A stretch of DNA of 64,000 nt from Nocardiopsis_C rhodophaea (GCF_039530945.1 NZ_BAAAPC010000010.1:124001-188000); one strand, 5' to 3'; positions 1 to 9,594 are shown, counted from the stretch's first letter. Numbers and translations are program-made. Notes: generated from the sequence alone by a model not told the origin.

Positions 1-555
1 TTCTTCGCGGAGGGCGTGCCCACGATCGTGCCTCAGCTGTCCGAGCTGCTCAGGGGGCGCGACCTGGCCGCGTTCATCGAACGGCGGGACAGGTTCGTCG
101 GGCGCGGTGTCCCCTCGGAACTGGCCGAGCAGGTCGCCGCGATGGTCCCGGCCTACTCCACCTTCGATCTGGTGGAGGTGGGCCACCGGACCGGACGCCC
201 GCTGCGGGAGGTCGCCGAGGTCTACTTCGACCTGGCCGACCGGCTGCAGATCTCCCGGCTGCGGGAGCGCATCATCGCGCTGCCGCGCGACGACCGCTGG
301 AACACGATGGCGCGCTCGGCCGTGCGCGACGACCTGTACCGCACGCACGCCGACCTCACCGGCCGGGTGCTGGAGTCCGGCCAGCCCGGTGAGCCGGTCG
401 ACGCCATGCGGGAGAAGTGGATGGAGCAGAACAAGGCCACGCTGGAGCGTGCCGGCCAGACCCTCTCGGACATCTGGGAGACCGAGCGGTTCGACCTTGC
501 CACCCTCTCGGTGGCGCTGCGGTCGATCCGCTCGCTGGCGAGCTCCGACGGCTGA
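1..555 (+). CDS. NAD-specific glutamate dehydrogenase, C-terminal end (partial)
   Basis: The reading frame is open from the first base and stops at 553-555, so this is the 3' end of a gene entering from the left. The roughly 184 visible residues are helical and charged (ELLRGRDLAAFIERRDRFV, FDLVEVGHRTGRPL, EVYFDLADRL, LPRDDRWNTMARSAVRDDLY), as in the C-terminal region of the very large (about 1600 aa) bacterial NAD-dependent glutamate dehydrogenases that oxidise glutamate to 2-oxoglutarate and ammonium. The catalytic dehydrogenase domain lies outside the window. A strong hairpin follows the stop and isolates the gene from prfB. Family assignment is by recognition of the tail only. Confidence 0.8.
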   Translation, partial: FFAEGVPTIVPQLSELLRGRDLAAFIERRDRFVGRGVPSELAEQVAAMVPAYSTFDLVEVGHRTGRPLREVAEVYFDLADRLQISRLRERIIALPRDDRWNTMARSAVRDDLYRTHADLTGRVLESGQPGEPVDAMREKWMEQNKATLERAGQTLSDIWETERFDLATLSVALRSIRSLASSDG

Positions 556-575
556 GGTCGCACACCGGAGCCACC

Positions 576-605
576 AGGGCCGCGCCCGACATCGGGCGCG
601 GCCCT
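576..605 (+). terminator. Intrinsic terminator after the glutamate dehydrogenase gene
   Basis: AGGGCCGCGCCCG (576-588) and CGGGCGCGGCCCT (593-605) form a perfect 13-bp G+C-rich stem with a 4-base loop, 21 bases past the stop codon. There is only a weak pyrimidine tail (TCTCC), as usual in actinobacteria. Confidence 0.85.
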
Positions 606-767
606 TCTCCGTATCCGATGGAGCCCGTGGGTCCGATGGGGCGCCGCGGGCCGAACGCGGAGAAATATGGTGGTGTGCGCCGCCGACCTCGGCCGTGGCG
701 GTCCGTGCCGGGGTCGCGCATCGCTCCGTGTGAAGGACGGCGTCCTATACGCCCTAGACTTGGGCAC

Positions 768-1883
<1,116 letters not shown>

Positions 1884-2263
1884 ACCGAGCGGGGCACGTG
1901 TGGCCGATGTGACGGATGAGTTTCCGCCGCGTCCCACGGGCGGGGAATCCCGCTCGCGCGCCGGGTTTGCGACAAATGGGGTATATGGGAATGTTATAGG
2001 TGGTTGACGCTTCCGATATGCTCGGACGTGCTGTCCTGCGCGGACAGCCGGGGCCAACGGGCCGTGTGGGGGAAGTGGCGACGTCTGATCGCCCGCCCGG
2101 ACTTCTCCGGTCGCGGGCGTTGACGTGAGTTCGCACGTCGATCTGGACATTCCGGGTTGCGATCGCCTCTACACTGTCGATTGGCCCCGTGGCCGGTACT
2201 GCCCTGCGCGGAGGTGAACATCCGCCTGGGCTCCCCTACCTCCGAGAACCTTGTGATGCACCT
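1884..2263. other. Non-coding gap between prfB and ftsE
   Basis: About 380 bases with no credible gene. It contains a locally A+T-rich stretch (about 1970-2000, with TTATAG at 1994-1999) and a TACACT hexamer at 2170-2175 that could belong to ftsE promoters, but neither has a convincing -35 partner at normal spacing. Confidence 0.5.
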
Positions 2264-2953
2264 GTGATCCACTTCGATAACGTCACCAAGGTCTACGCGA
2301 CCCAGAAGCGCCCCGCTCTCGACGGCGTTTCCCTCGACGTGGACAAGGCAGAGTTCGTCTTCCTCGTCGGTCCCTCCGGGTCGGGTAAATCAACGTTCCT
2401 CAGGCTGGTCCTCAAGGAGGAGAAGCCCTCTCAGGGCAGGGTCCACGTCGCGGGCAAAGACCTCGCGCGCCTGTCCAACTGGAAGGTCCCGCACCTGCGG
2501 CGCCGCATCGGCTGTGTCTTCCAGGACTTCCGGCTGCTGCCGAACAAGAACGTCTTCGAGAACGTCGCGTTCGCGCTGGAGGTCATCGGCAAGCCCCGGC
2601 GGTTCATCCGCAAGGTCGTGCCGGAGGTCGTCGAGCTCGTCGGCCTGGAGGGCAAGTCCACCCGTATGCCCGACGAACTGTCGGGTGGTGAGCAGCAGCG
2701 GGTCGCGATCGCCCGGGCGTTCGTCAACCGGCCGCAGATCCTGCTGGCCGACGAGCCCACCGGCAACATCGACCCCGCCACGTCGATCGGCATCATGAAG
2801 GTGCTCGACCGAATCAACCGCACCGGAACGACGGTCGTGATGGCGACCCACGATGCCGCGATCGTCGACTCGATGCGCAAGCGCGTTATCGAGCTCGAAG
2901 AGGGTGTCGTCGTCCGGGACCAGACGCGCGGCATCTACGGCCAGGCCTACTGA
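2264..2953 (+). CDS. ftsE: Cell division ATP-binding protein FtsE
   Basis: The ATPase of the FtsEX complex, which sits at the division septum and transmits conformational change through FtsX to peptidoglycan hydrolases. The 229-residue protein carries a Walker A (GPSGSGKST), Q-loop (CVFQDFRLLP), ABC signature (LSGGEQQR), Walker B (ILLADEPTGNID) and H-loop (MATHD). GTG at 2264 gives MIHFDNVTKVYATQKRPAL, the standard family start; longer in-frame extensions upstream are not conserved-looking. ftsX follows after 87 bases, a gap that contains a short GACCC/GGGTC hairpin (about 2960-2972). Confidence 0.96.
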   Translation: MIHFDNVTKVYATQKRPALDGVSLDVDKAEFVFLVGPSGSGKSTFLRLVLKEEKPSQGRVHVAGKDLARLSNWKVPHLRRRIGCVFQDFRLLPNKNVFENVAFALEVIGKPRRFIRKVVPEVVELVGLEGKSTRMPDELSGGEQQRVAIARAFVNRPQILLADEPTGNIDPATSIGIMKVLDRINRTGTTVVMATHDAAIVDSMRKRVIELEEGVVVRDQTRGIYGQAY

Positions 2954-3040
2954 GCCTCCTGACCCGCCGGGTCGGCCAAGCGTCCCCCCGCTGGCCGTAG
3001 CAGCGCGGCGAAGCCCCTAAGGATGGACCCTTAACACATC

Positions 3041-3949
3041 ATGCGAGCACAATTCGTACTTTCCGAGATCTGGATCGGCCTACGCCGCAACCTGACGATG
3101 ACCGTCGCGGTGATCATCACCGTGGCCATCTCGCTCGCCTTGTTCGGTGGCGGTCTGCTCATCATGCAGCAGGTCTCGCAGATGCGCGGGTACTGGGACT
3201 CCCGTGTCTCCCTCACGGTCTTCATGTGCACGAAGAACGCGCCCTCCACGGCCTGTGAGGAAAGCGGCGAGGCCACCAAGGAGCAGCGCGCCGACGTCGA
3301 GTCGACCCTCAAGTCGCTGCCCGAGGTCGCGGACGTCACCTACGTGACCCAGGCCGAGGCGTTCAAGGACTTCCAGGAGCGCTTCTCCAACAACGAGGCC
3401 ATGAGCGACGCCGTCCGCGAGGGCGATATCCCGGACAACTTCCGTGTGCAGCTGGAAAACCCCGACCAGTACGACAAGGTGGCCGAACAGGTCAAGGGCG
3501 CACCCGGTGTCGAGTCGGTCTCCGACGACCAGCAGGTGCTGGAGAAGTTCTTCGGACTGCTCGACGGCCTCAAGTGGGGCGCGCTCACCGTGTCGTTCAT
3601 CCAACTCGGTGCCGCCGCGCTGCTGATCGGCAACACCATCCGGTTGTCGGCCTACAGTCGACGCCGGGAGACGGGAATTATGCGGCTCGTCGGCGCGTCC
3701 AACTTCTATATCCAGCTTCCCTTCCTGTTGGAAGGCGCCATCGCGGGTCTGATCGGCGGCGTCATCGCCTCCGGCTTCATCGTCTCCGCGCGGTTCTTCC
3801 TACTGGACAAGGTCGAAGACTGGTTCGCGTTCCCTGTCGCGCTGTCGACCGGTTCGCTGCTGTACGTCATCGGCGTCTCGCTGATTTTGGGCGTGCTGCT
3901 GTGTACCGTCGCGTCGTTCCTGACGCTTCGGCGCTACCTCAGGGTGTAA
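3041..3949 (+). CDS. ftsX: Cell division protein FtsX (permease-like subunit)
   Basis: Membrane partner of FtsE. The 302-residue protein has the FtsX layout: a short cytoplasmic N-terminus (MRAQFVLSEIWIGLRRNL), a first membrane helix at about residues 22-45, an extracytoplasmic domain to about 175 including a disulfide-capable pair (FMCTKNAPSTACEE), then three helices in the C-terminal half, with the conserved cytoplasmic RRRETGIMRLVGAS between helices 2 and 3. The extracellular loop is where actinobacterial FtsX engages RipC-type hydrolases. smpB follows 15 bases after the stop. Confidence 0.96.
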   Translation: MRAQFVLSEIWIGLRRNLTMTVAVIITVAISLALFGGGLLIMQQVSQMRGYWDSRVSLTVFMCTKNAPSTACEESGEATKEQRADVESTLKSLPEVADVTYVTQAEAFKDFQERFSNNEAMSDAVREGDIPDNFRVQLENPDQYDKVAEQVKGAPGVESVSDDQQVLEKFFGLLDGLKWGALTVSFIQLGAAALLIGNTIRLSAYSRRRETGIMRLVGASNFYIQLPFLLEGAIAGLIGGVIASGFIVSARFFLLDKVEDWFAFPVALSTGSLLYVIGVSLILGVLLCTVASFLTLRRYLRV

Positions 3950-3964
3950 CTAAGGAGAACTCCG

Positions 3965-4429
3965 GTGCCACGGGAGAAAGGGCGCAAGGTCATCGCGCAG
4001 AACCGACGCGCCCGGCACGACTACCACATCGACGACACCTACGAGGCGGGCCTCGTGCTCACCGGTACCGAGGTGAAGTCGCTGCGTGCCGGCCGCGCGT
4101 CCCTCACGGACGGGTTCGCGCACGTAAAGAATGGAGAGGTGTGGCTGGAGAACGTCCATATCCCGGAGTACACCCACGGGACGTGGACCAACCACGCCGC
4201 CCGCAGGCCGCGTAAGCTTCTGCTGCACCGCGAAGAGATCGCCAAACTGGTCGGCAAGACCGAGGAGGCCGGCCGTACGCTTGTCCCGCTATCGCTGTAC
4301 TTCAGCGAGGGCAAGGCCAAGGTGGAGCTGGCGCTGGCACGCGGTAAGCGTTCGTACGATAAACGCCGTGACATCGCCGAGCGCGAGGCCAAGCGTGACA
4401 TCGAGCGCGCGCTGCGCCGCCGGCGCTGA
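3965..4429 (+). CDS. smpB: SsrA-binding protein SmpB
   Basis: Binds the tRNA-like domain of tmRNA and brings it to stalled ribosomes for trans-translation. The 154 residues include NRRARHDYHI, the core TGTEVKSLRAGRASLTDGF and a basic, helix-forming tail (KRSYDKRRDIAEREAKRDI, then arginines) that in other SmpBs mimics mRNA in the A-site. GTG at 3965 is preceded by AAGGAG. Its RNA partner ssrA lies 2.5 kb downstream on the same strand. Confidence 0.97.
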   Translation: MPREKGRKVIAQNRRARHDYHIDDTYEAGLVLTGTEVKSLRAGRASLTDGFAHVKNGEVWLENVHIPEYTHGTWTNHAARRPRKLLLHREEIAKLVGKTEEAGRTLVPLSLYFSEGKAKVELALARGKRSYDKRRDIAEREAKRDIERALRRRR

Positions 4430-4452
4430 GGTCTGAACGAAAGGATCCTCCG

Positions 4453-6426
4453 GTGACTCCCCCTCCCCTCCGCCGGTTTCTTGCCGCGGGCACCGGTGTC
4501 GTCATGGCGGCCGTGATGACCGCCTGCGCCACCCAGCCCAGCCCGGAGGTCGCCGTCCGCACGTTCCTCCTCGACTGGCAGGCCGGTGACTACGAAGCCG
4601 CCGCCCGGCAGACCACCGGGGACGTGGAGGAGGTCGCCGACGCCCTGGAGGGGGCGCACCGCCAGCTCGACTTGGCGGGGCTGCGCTTCGGGCTGGGGCG
4701 CATCAGGCAGAACGGCAAAGGGGCCACCGCCGAGTTCGACGTCCAAGCCGACCTCGGTATCGGCGACCCGGTGTGGAGGTACACCGGGGAGATGTCGCTG
4801 GGGCGCGGCCAGGACGGGTGGAAGATCGCCTGGTCCCCGAGTGTGATCCACCCTGACCTCAACGAGGGCGAGCGGCTCGCCGTCAGCTACGACGTCCCCG
4901 ACCGCGGCGAGATCTTCGACCGCAACGACGAGCCGCTGGTCAGCGAGGACCAACTGATCGTCTTCGGTGTCGTCCCCGCCGAGCTGGACGGCATGAAGGA
5001 GGGCGTGGGCGCCCTGGCCGAGGTGCTCGGCGAGGAGCCCGGCCCCATGCTCGACCGGGTCAGATCCGCGCCGCCCGAGGAGTTCCAACCCCTGGTACTG
5101 CTGCGAAAGAACGACGTCAAGACGTCCGTCGTGCGCAAGGCCAAGAAGATCGCCGGTGTTGGAACCACCGACCTCACCATGCCGCTGACCCCCACGATGG
5201 CCAACGGTGTCATCGGTGAGGTGGCCGGTACCGCCGAGCACAACGTCTCGTCCCGCGTCGTCAGCACCTACCAGGCCGGCGACACGGTTGGCCTCAACGG
5301 CCTGCAGAACGTCTTCCAGCAGCGTCTCGCGGGCACGGCCACCACCGAGGTGGTCACCGTCAACGAGAAGGGGAAGCAGACCGGCGTCCTGGAAACGTGG
5401 CCGGGCACGCAGAGCGGCTCGCTGACCACGACGCTCGACTCCACGGCGCAGCGCGTCGCCGAGAACTCCCTGGCGCAGCTGCCCGGCCCCGGCTACATGG
5501 TCGCGCTCGACACGCGCACCGGGGAGATCCTGGCCGCCGCCGGCAGCCCCAACGACCTGAGCAACGACGGCGCCTTCACCAAGGAGTACGAGCCGGGCGA
5601 GGCGTTCACCATCGTCTCGGCAGCCGCCGCGCTGGAGTCCGGCGCGACCAAGCCCTCCGCGACCGTGCCGTGCGATCCCGAGACCACGGTGGGCGATCGC
5701 ACCTTCGCCACCCCCAACAACGGCGGGCTGTGGGAGCCGAACTTCACCAAGGACTTCGCCTTCGCCTGCACGACCGCGTTCGCCGGTCTCGGTGAGGGCG
5801 TGGGAGCGGAGGCACTGGAGTCCGCCGCTGCCGACTTCGGCATCGATGGCGACTGGCGGCTGTCGGTCCCGACCTTCAACGGCGAGTTCATCGCTCCCGA
5901 GTCCGCGGGCGACACCGCCGCCGCCATGGTCGGCCAGGACCGGGTCGCGGTCAGCCCGTTGTCGATGGCCCTGGTGGCCGGGGCGGTCGCCGACGGCACA
6001 TGGCACGCCCCCCGCCTGGTGCGCGACGCCGCCGAGGGCGAGCCGAACGCCTCCCACGAGCTGCCCAAGGAAACGGTCGAGCAGCTGCGCGAGATGATGC
6101 GCGCCGCGGTCGTCGAGGGCGGCGCCTCCCGCGCTAACCTCAGCACCGTCCCCGTACACGGCCAGGCGGCGTCGGTCAAGCAGGATGTCGGCGGCGAGGA
6201 GACCGCCGTGCAGTGGTTCGTGGGGTACCAGGGCAACGTGGCGTTCGCCGTGGTGGCCGAGGTGGATCCGGCCATGGAGTGGGACCAGTACGCGATCAGC
6301 GCGGGGAGCGGGTTCCTGCAGAACCTTCCCTACGGCTACGTCGAGGACCCGGGCGCGGGTAAGGCCGGCGACGCCGGAGGCGCGGCCCCGGGTGCCCCGG
6401 GGCCGCCGGGCGTCCCGGGGATCTGA
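4453..6426 (+). CDS. Degenerate penicillin-binding protein (probable lipoprotein pseudo-transpeptidase)
   Basis: The protein is 657 residues. A hydrophobic signal ends in VMTAC with Cys25 (weak lipobox). An NTF2-like MecA_N domain follows (about 30-130), then a PBP dimerisation region (YDVPDRGEIFDRNDEPLV, about 155-340), then a transpeptidase fold (about 350-640). All three catalytic motifs are lost. The SxxK nucleophile motif, normally PGSTFK, reads PGEAFT (residues 381-386). SxN reads ACT (438-440). KTG reads QAA (571-573). The fold is otherwise well kept (YEPGEAFTIVSAAAALE, CTTAFAGL, VSPLSMALVAGAVADG) and the frame is intact, so this is unlikely to be a decaying pseudogene. The family forms peptidoglycan cross-links; this member presumably cannot acylate and may act as a scaffold or sensor. 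It starts 24 bases after smpB and probably shares its transcript. Confidence 0.88.
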   Translation: MTPPPLRRFLAAGTGVVMAAVMTACATQPSPEVAVRTFLLDWQAGDYEAAARQTTGDVEEVADALEGAHRQLDLAGLRFGLGRIRQNGKGATAEFDVQADLGIGDPVWRYTGEMSLGRGQDGWKIAWSPSVIHPDLNEGERLAVSYDVPDRGEIFDRNDEPLVSEDQLIVFGVVPAELDGMKEGVGALAEVLGEEPGPMLDRVRSAPPEEFQPLVLLRKNDVKTSVVRKAKKIAGVGTTDLTMPLTPTMANGVIGEVAGTAEHNVSSRVVSTYQAGDTVGLNGLQNVFQQRLAGTATTEVVTVNEKGKQTGVLETWPGTQSGSLTTTLDSTAQRVAENSLAQLPGPGYMVALDTRTGEILAAAGSPNDLSNDGAFTKEYEPGEAFTIVSAAAALESGATKPSATVPCDPETTVGDRTFATPNNGGLWEPNFTKDFAFACTTAFAGLGEGVGAEALESAAADFGIDGDWRLSVPTFNGEFIAPESAGDTAAAMVGQDRVAVSPLSMALVAGAVADGTWHAPRLVRDAAEGEPNASHELPKETVEQLREMMRAAVVEGGASRANLSTVPVHGQAASVKQDVGGEETAVQWFVGYQGNVAFAVVAEVDPAMEWDQYAISAGSGFLQNLPYGYVEDPGAGKAGDAGGAAPGAPGPPGVPGI

Positions 6427-6870
6427 TCGAATCCGACGGTCAGAGCGATCTCGACCATCGGCCGGCCGGGCCGCGCGAAAGCGGTGGGAATCGCCCCTAG
6501 CGACCGTCACCGCCGCACACGGTGCGGTCTGGGGCGCTTCGTGCCCTGACCGTAAATCAGCCCTGGTCAGAGGCAACCTCCGCGGGTCAAATACGCGTCT
6601 TTGTCTATGACTGGGAGGCCGTAAAGGGGGTTGCGGACACCAGTCCTAGAAGGCGGGACCTCGTCTCGGGGGAGGTCCTGCTGGATGAGAGGCCGGCCCG
6701 ACCCTGCCGGCCGCCCTCGCGGGTAGCGTCGATGGATCCCGTCCGCACCCGCGGGGGTTTCTCATGTTCGGGGGAGGAAGTGAGCCGGAGCGGCGGGTCC
6801 TGGTGCCGGGTCCCCCCATCACACGGCCGGTGTATCAGGGACATAACGGATGGCGCGGCCGGGAATCGGC
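6427..6870. other. Non-coding region upstream of ssrA
   Basis: About 440 bases between the pseudo-PBP stop and the likely ssrA promoter. No reading frame on either strand looks like a protein and I see no strong hairpin just past the stop. Confidence 0.5.
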
Positions 6871-6900
6871 TTGGCCTTCGGAGCGTTCTACCTGTAGCGT
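6871..6900 (+). promoter_or_regulatory. Candidate ssrA promoter
   Basis: TTGGCC (6871-6876) and TAGCGT (6895-6900) are separated by 18 bases, a plausible primary-sigma promoter. Transcription would begin near 6907, leaving about 60 bases of 5' precursor for RNase P to remove before the mature tmRNA end at 6967. Confidence 0.4.
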
Positions 6901-6966
6901 AAGAGCACAGGGGCCACCGCGGTGGTGCCTGCCTGCGGGCCCATCGGGCCTGTTGATAATTCCACA

Positions 6967-7336
6967 GGGGGTGATCGGTTTCGACTTCGGTAGTCGTTTC
7001 AGGGGAAGCGGGTCGAGGGTTGCGTTTGTGACCTCGTAAATCCTGCATCGCGTTAAATATCAAGTGCCAATTCTAAGCGCACTGAGTTCGCTCTCGCTGC
7101 CTAAGCGATAGCGTCTCTGTCGGCCTGAGCTTGTCCTCGGCCCAGTGTCCGGCATCGTTCAGAGGACTCACCGCTCGGATCAGGCCACGGGGCCCGAGCG
7201 GGACACTTACGTGGCTGGGCTCGTCAGCGACTTGTTCGTGAGAGCGCTGGAGCCGAGTAGAACGGCAGCACGAACTGCACCCGGAGAAGCCCTGATGCGG
7301 TGCTGAAGGACGCGGGTTCGATTCCCGCCACCTCCA
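6967..7336 (+). ncRNA. ssrA: Transfer-messenger RNA (tmRNA)
   Basis: The 370-base RNA rescues stalled ribosomes. GGGGGTG at 6967-6973 pairs with CACCTCC at 7329-7335 (one G-U) to form the acceptor stem. The T-arm GCGGGTTCGATTCCCGC precedes it, and the conserved GATCGGTTTCGACTTCG follows the 5' end. The discriminator base is A7336 and CCA is not encoded. The resume codon GCC at 7066 opens a 12-residue tag, ANSKRTEFALAA, ending at TAA 7102-7104 with the usual protease-signal ALAA. It works with SmpB, encoded at 3965. Confidence 0.97.
7066..7104 (+). other. tmRNA proteolysis tag reading frame
   Basis: GCC AAT TCT AAG CGC ACT GAG TTC GCT CTC GCT GCC TAA encodes ANSKRTEFALAA. The tag lies inside ssrA and is added to nascent chains on stalled ribosomes. 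It matches the Thermobifida tag as I recall it, which is the best taxonomic clue in the window. Confidence 0.95.
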
Positions 7337-7344
7337 CTTTTCGT

Positions 7345-7392
7345 CGAAGAGCCTCTGACCTCCGCCAACGCGGATTGGTCAGAGGCTCTTCG
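7345..7392. terminator. Bidirectional terminator between ssrA and the ABC-F gene
   Basis: CGAAGAGCCTCTGACC (7345-7360) and GGTCAGAGGCTCTTCG (7377-7392) form a perfect 16-bp stem with a 16-base loop, placed between the convergent ssrA and ABC-F genes. TTTT precedes it on the plus strand; there is no clear downstream U-tract. Confidence 0.85.
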
Positions 7393-7437
7393 CGTTGCTG
7401 AGCGCCGCGAGCGCGCCGTCGGCGCTCCCACGCGGAT

Positions 7438-9036
7438 TCAGGCGAGGGAGACCAGCTCCTTGTACTCGTCGTTCCACAGGTCCTCGACGCCGTCCGGCAG
7501 CAGTAGCACGCGGTCGGGACGCAGCGCCTCGATGGCGCCGTCGTCGTGCGTGACCAGGACGACGGCGCCCCGGTAGGAGTCGATTGCCCGGAGGATCTCG
7601 GTGCGGGACGCCGGGTCGAGGTTGTTGGTCGGCTCGTCGAGGAGCAGCACGTTGGCGTCGGAGCACACCAGGGTCGCCAGCGCCAGGCGGGTCTTCTCCC
7701 CGCCGGAGAGCACCCCCGCGGGTTTCTGGGTGTCGTCACCGGAGAACAGGAAGGACCCCAGCATCTGACGCGCTTCGTTGTCGGCGAGGTGCGGGGCCGC
7801 GTCGGTCAGGTTCTCCAGGACCGTCCGGTCCGGGGTCAGCGTCTCGTGCTCCTGCGCGTAGTAGCCCAGCCGCGCACCGGTACCGTGCCGGACCTGTCCG
7901 CTGTCGGGCCGCTCCTGTCCGGCCAGAATGCGCAGCAGCGTCGTCTTGCCCGCGCCGTTGAGCCCGAGGATGGCGATCCGCGACCCCCGGTCCACGGCCA
8001 CATCCACCCCCGTGAACACCTCGTGGGACCCGAAGGACTTGGACACCGACTCGGCGGTCAGCGGGACCTTGCCGCACGGTGGCGGTTCGGGCAGGCGCAG
8101 CCGCGCCACCTTGTCCGACCGGCGCTCGGGCCCGACCTCGGCGAGCATGTGGTCGGCCCGGCGGATCATGTTCTTGGCCGCCACCGCCGTCTTCACGTTG
8201 CTCTTCATCTTCTCGGCCTGAGCGCGCAGCTCCTCCGCCTTGCGCTGGGCGGCGACCCGCTCCCGGCGCCGTCGGCGGGCGTCGCTCTCGCGCTGGGTCA
8301 GATACGTCGTCCAGCCCACGTTGTAGACGTCGATCGCGGTCCGGTCGGCGTCGAGGTGGAACACCCGGTTGACCGTGGATTCCAGGAGGTTGACGTCGTG
8401 GCTGATGAGGAGGAACCCCCCACTGCGGCCGCGCAGGAACCGCTGCAGCCAGCGGATCGAGTCCGCGTCGAGGTGGTTGGTCGGCTCGTCCAGGAGCAGT
8501 GTGTCGTGGTTACCGAACAGCAGGCGGGCCAGTTCGACCCGGCGGCGCTGCCCGCCGGAAAGGCGGTCGAGGGGCTGCCGGAGGATCGCTTCGGACAGTC
8601 CGAGGTTGGCGGCGACCTGGGCGGCATCGGCTTCGACCGCGTACCCCCCGTGCGCGAGGAACAGGTGCTCGGCGCGGGCGTAGGCCCGCATGGCCTTCTC
8701 CAGCTCCGGGCCCTCCGCCTGGGCCATAGCGGCCTCGGCCGCGCGCAGGCCGCGGACCGCCTCGTCAATGCCGCGGGCGGACAGGATCCGGTCCGCGACG
8801 GTGCCCGATGCGTCGTCGTCCTGCGGGGACTGCCGCAGGTAGCCGACCGAGCCGGTGCGACGGATCTCGCCCGAGGCGGGTGCGTTTTCCCCGGCGAGGA
8901 CCCTGACGAGCGTGGTCTTGCCCGCTCCGTTGCGGCCGACGAGCCCGACCTTGTGGCCGGGTGAGATATGGAAGCTCGCGTTGTCGAGCAGCGGGCGCGC
9001 GCCAACGCGCACGGAAACATCACGTGTGGTGATCAA
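7438..9036 (-). CDS. ABC-F family ATP-binding protein (ribosome-associated)
   Basis: The 532-residue soluble protein has two ABC cassettes and no membrane domain. Cassette 1 has GRNGAGKTT, LSGGQRRR and LLLDEPTNHLD. A basic interdomain linker follows (about 245-300, RRRRRERVAAQRKAEELRAQ). Cassette 2 has GLNGAGKTT, LSGGEKTR and LLLDEPTNNLD. ABC-F proteins bind the ribosomal E-site and act as translation factors or displace ribosome-targeting antibiotics; which role applies here cannot be read from the sequence. Translation starts at TTG 9036-9034, with GGGAG seven bases upstream. That SD lies at the foot of a long leader hairpin overlapped by a 7-codon uORF, an architecture typical of inducible resistance genes. 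Confidence 0.9.
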   Translation of the reverse strand: MITTRDVSVRVGARPLLDNASFHISPGHKVGLVGRNGAGKTTLVRVLAGENAPASGEIRRTGSVGYLRQSPQDDDASGTVADRILSARGIDEAVRGLRAAEAAMAQAEGPELEKAMRAYARAEHLFLAHGGYAVEADAAQVAANLGLSEAILRQPLDRLSGGQRRRVELARLLFGNHDTLLLDEPTNHLDADSIRWLQRFLRGRSGGFLLISHDVNLLESTVNRVFHLDADRTAIDVYNVGWTTYLTQRESDARRRRRERVAAQRKAEELRAQAEKMKSNVKTAVAAKNMIRRADHMLAEVGPERRSDKVARLRLPEPPPCGKVPLTAESVSKSFGSHEVFTGVDVAVDRGSRIAILGLNGAGKTTLLRILAGQERPDSGQVRHGTGARLGYYAQEHETLTPDRTVLENLTDAAPHLADNEARQMLGSFLFSGDDTQKPAGVLSGGEKTRLALATLVCSDANVLLLDEPTNNLDPASRTEILRAIDSYRGAVVLVTHDDGAIEALRPDRVLLLPDGVEDLWNDEYKELVSLA

Positions 9037-9045
9037 AGAATTACT

Positions 9046-9108
9046 CCCGGATCTAGCTCAGGACACAGTGGTGCTGCGGTCGCGCGGTCCTGAGCTAATA
9101 GATCCGGG
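9046..9108 (-). promoter_or_regulatory. SD-sequestering leader hairpin of the ABC-F gene
   Basis: CCCGGATCTAGCTCAGGAC at 9046-9064 pairs with 9087-9108, giving 19 base pairs broken by one 3-base bulge, with a 22-base loop. In the minus-strand transcript the 3' arm ends in GGG, which is also the start of the GGGAG ribosome-binding site of the ABC-F gene. The 5' arm overlaps the last codons of the uORF at 9095-9118. This is the layout of a translational attenuator. Confidence 0.7.
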
Positions 9109-9118
9109 GAAGAGACAT
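9095..9118 (-). CDS. Seven-residue leader peptide (uORF) of the ABC-F gene
   Basis: ATG TCT CTT CCC CGG ATC TAT TAG encodes MSLPRIY, in the transcript upstream of the ABC-F gene. There is no SD before it. A TAACAT hexamer ends six bases before the ATG, so transcription may start at or near the ATG (leaderless translation). The last codons (CCC CGG ATC TAT TAG) lie in the lower 5' arm of the SD-sequestering hairpin, so a ribosome paused there would open the stem and free the ABC-F start. Coding is inferred from position and structure only. Confidence 0.55.
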   Translation of the reverse strand: MSLPRIY

Positions 9119-9594
9119 GCGGGGATGTTATCCCGAAAACAGGACGCCTCGCACGGGGATTCTCTCGCCGTGCGGTTCCCGCGGTCGGTATCGCGGCGCC
9201 CCGCCATCGGCCCTCCGCGTGGACGTGAGGAGCCGAAACCGCGCGGTGGGGCAGGCGCGGGTGGCATCCGGCACCGAACAGTGCCGAAGCGGGGCGGCCG
9301 CCGCGGAGCGGTTCCACCCGACCAGTCAGGGGGAGCGGCCGTGCTCGAAGTGATCGACGTCATCGTCGTGGTTCGGGGTGCCCTTGGGATTCGTCGGCCC
9401 GACGTTCCTCGACAAGGACATGGGCCTGCTCCACCTGTGGTTCGCCCTCCCACCGGTCGCGTATCCGGACATCACCGTCCTCGGCGTGGTGGTGACGGCG
9501 GCCGGTCGGGCACTGCGGTCCTCGGGGCCCACCTCCCGAACGTGGAGGCGGACACCCAGGGCCGCGGTTCGGCGGTTCGGTGGCGGTGGCGCGG
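9119..9594. other. Non-coding region upstream of the ABC-F leader
   Basis: About 475 bases with no protein-like frame on either strand. It should hold the ABC-F promoter (TAACAT near 9125-9130 on the minus strand, inside the palindrome GGGATAACATCCC) and the end of the hypothetical gene read leftwards from 9909. Confidence 0.5.

Noticed and set aside
4039..6576. 845-codon reverse-strand frame opposite smpB and the pseudo-PBP gene
   Set aside because: No recognisable domain, Arg/Gly/His-rich, and opposite two well-supported genes; a G+C artefact.
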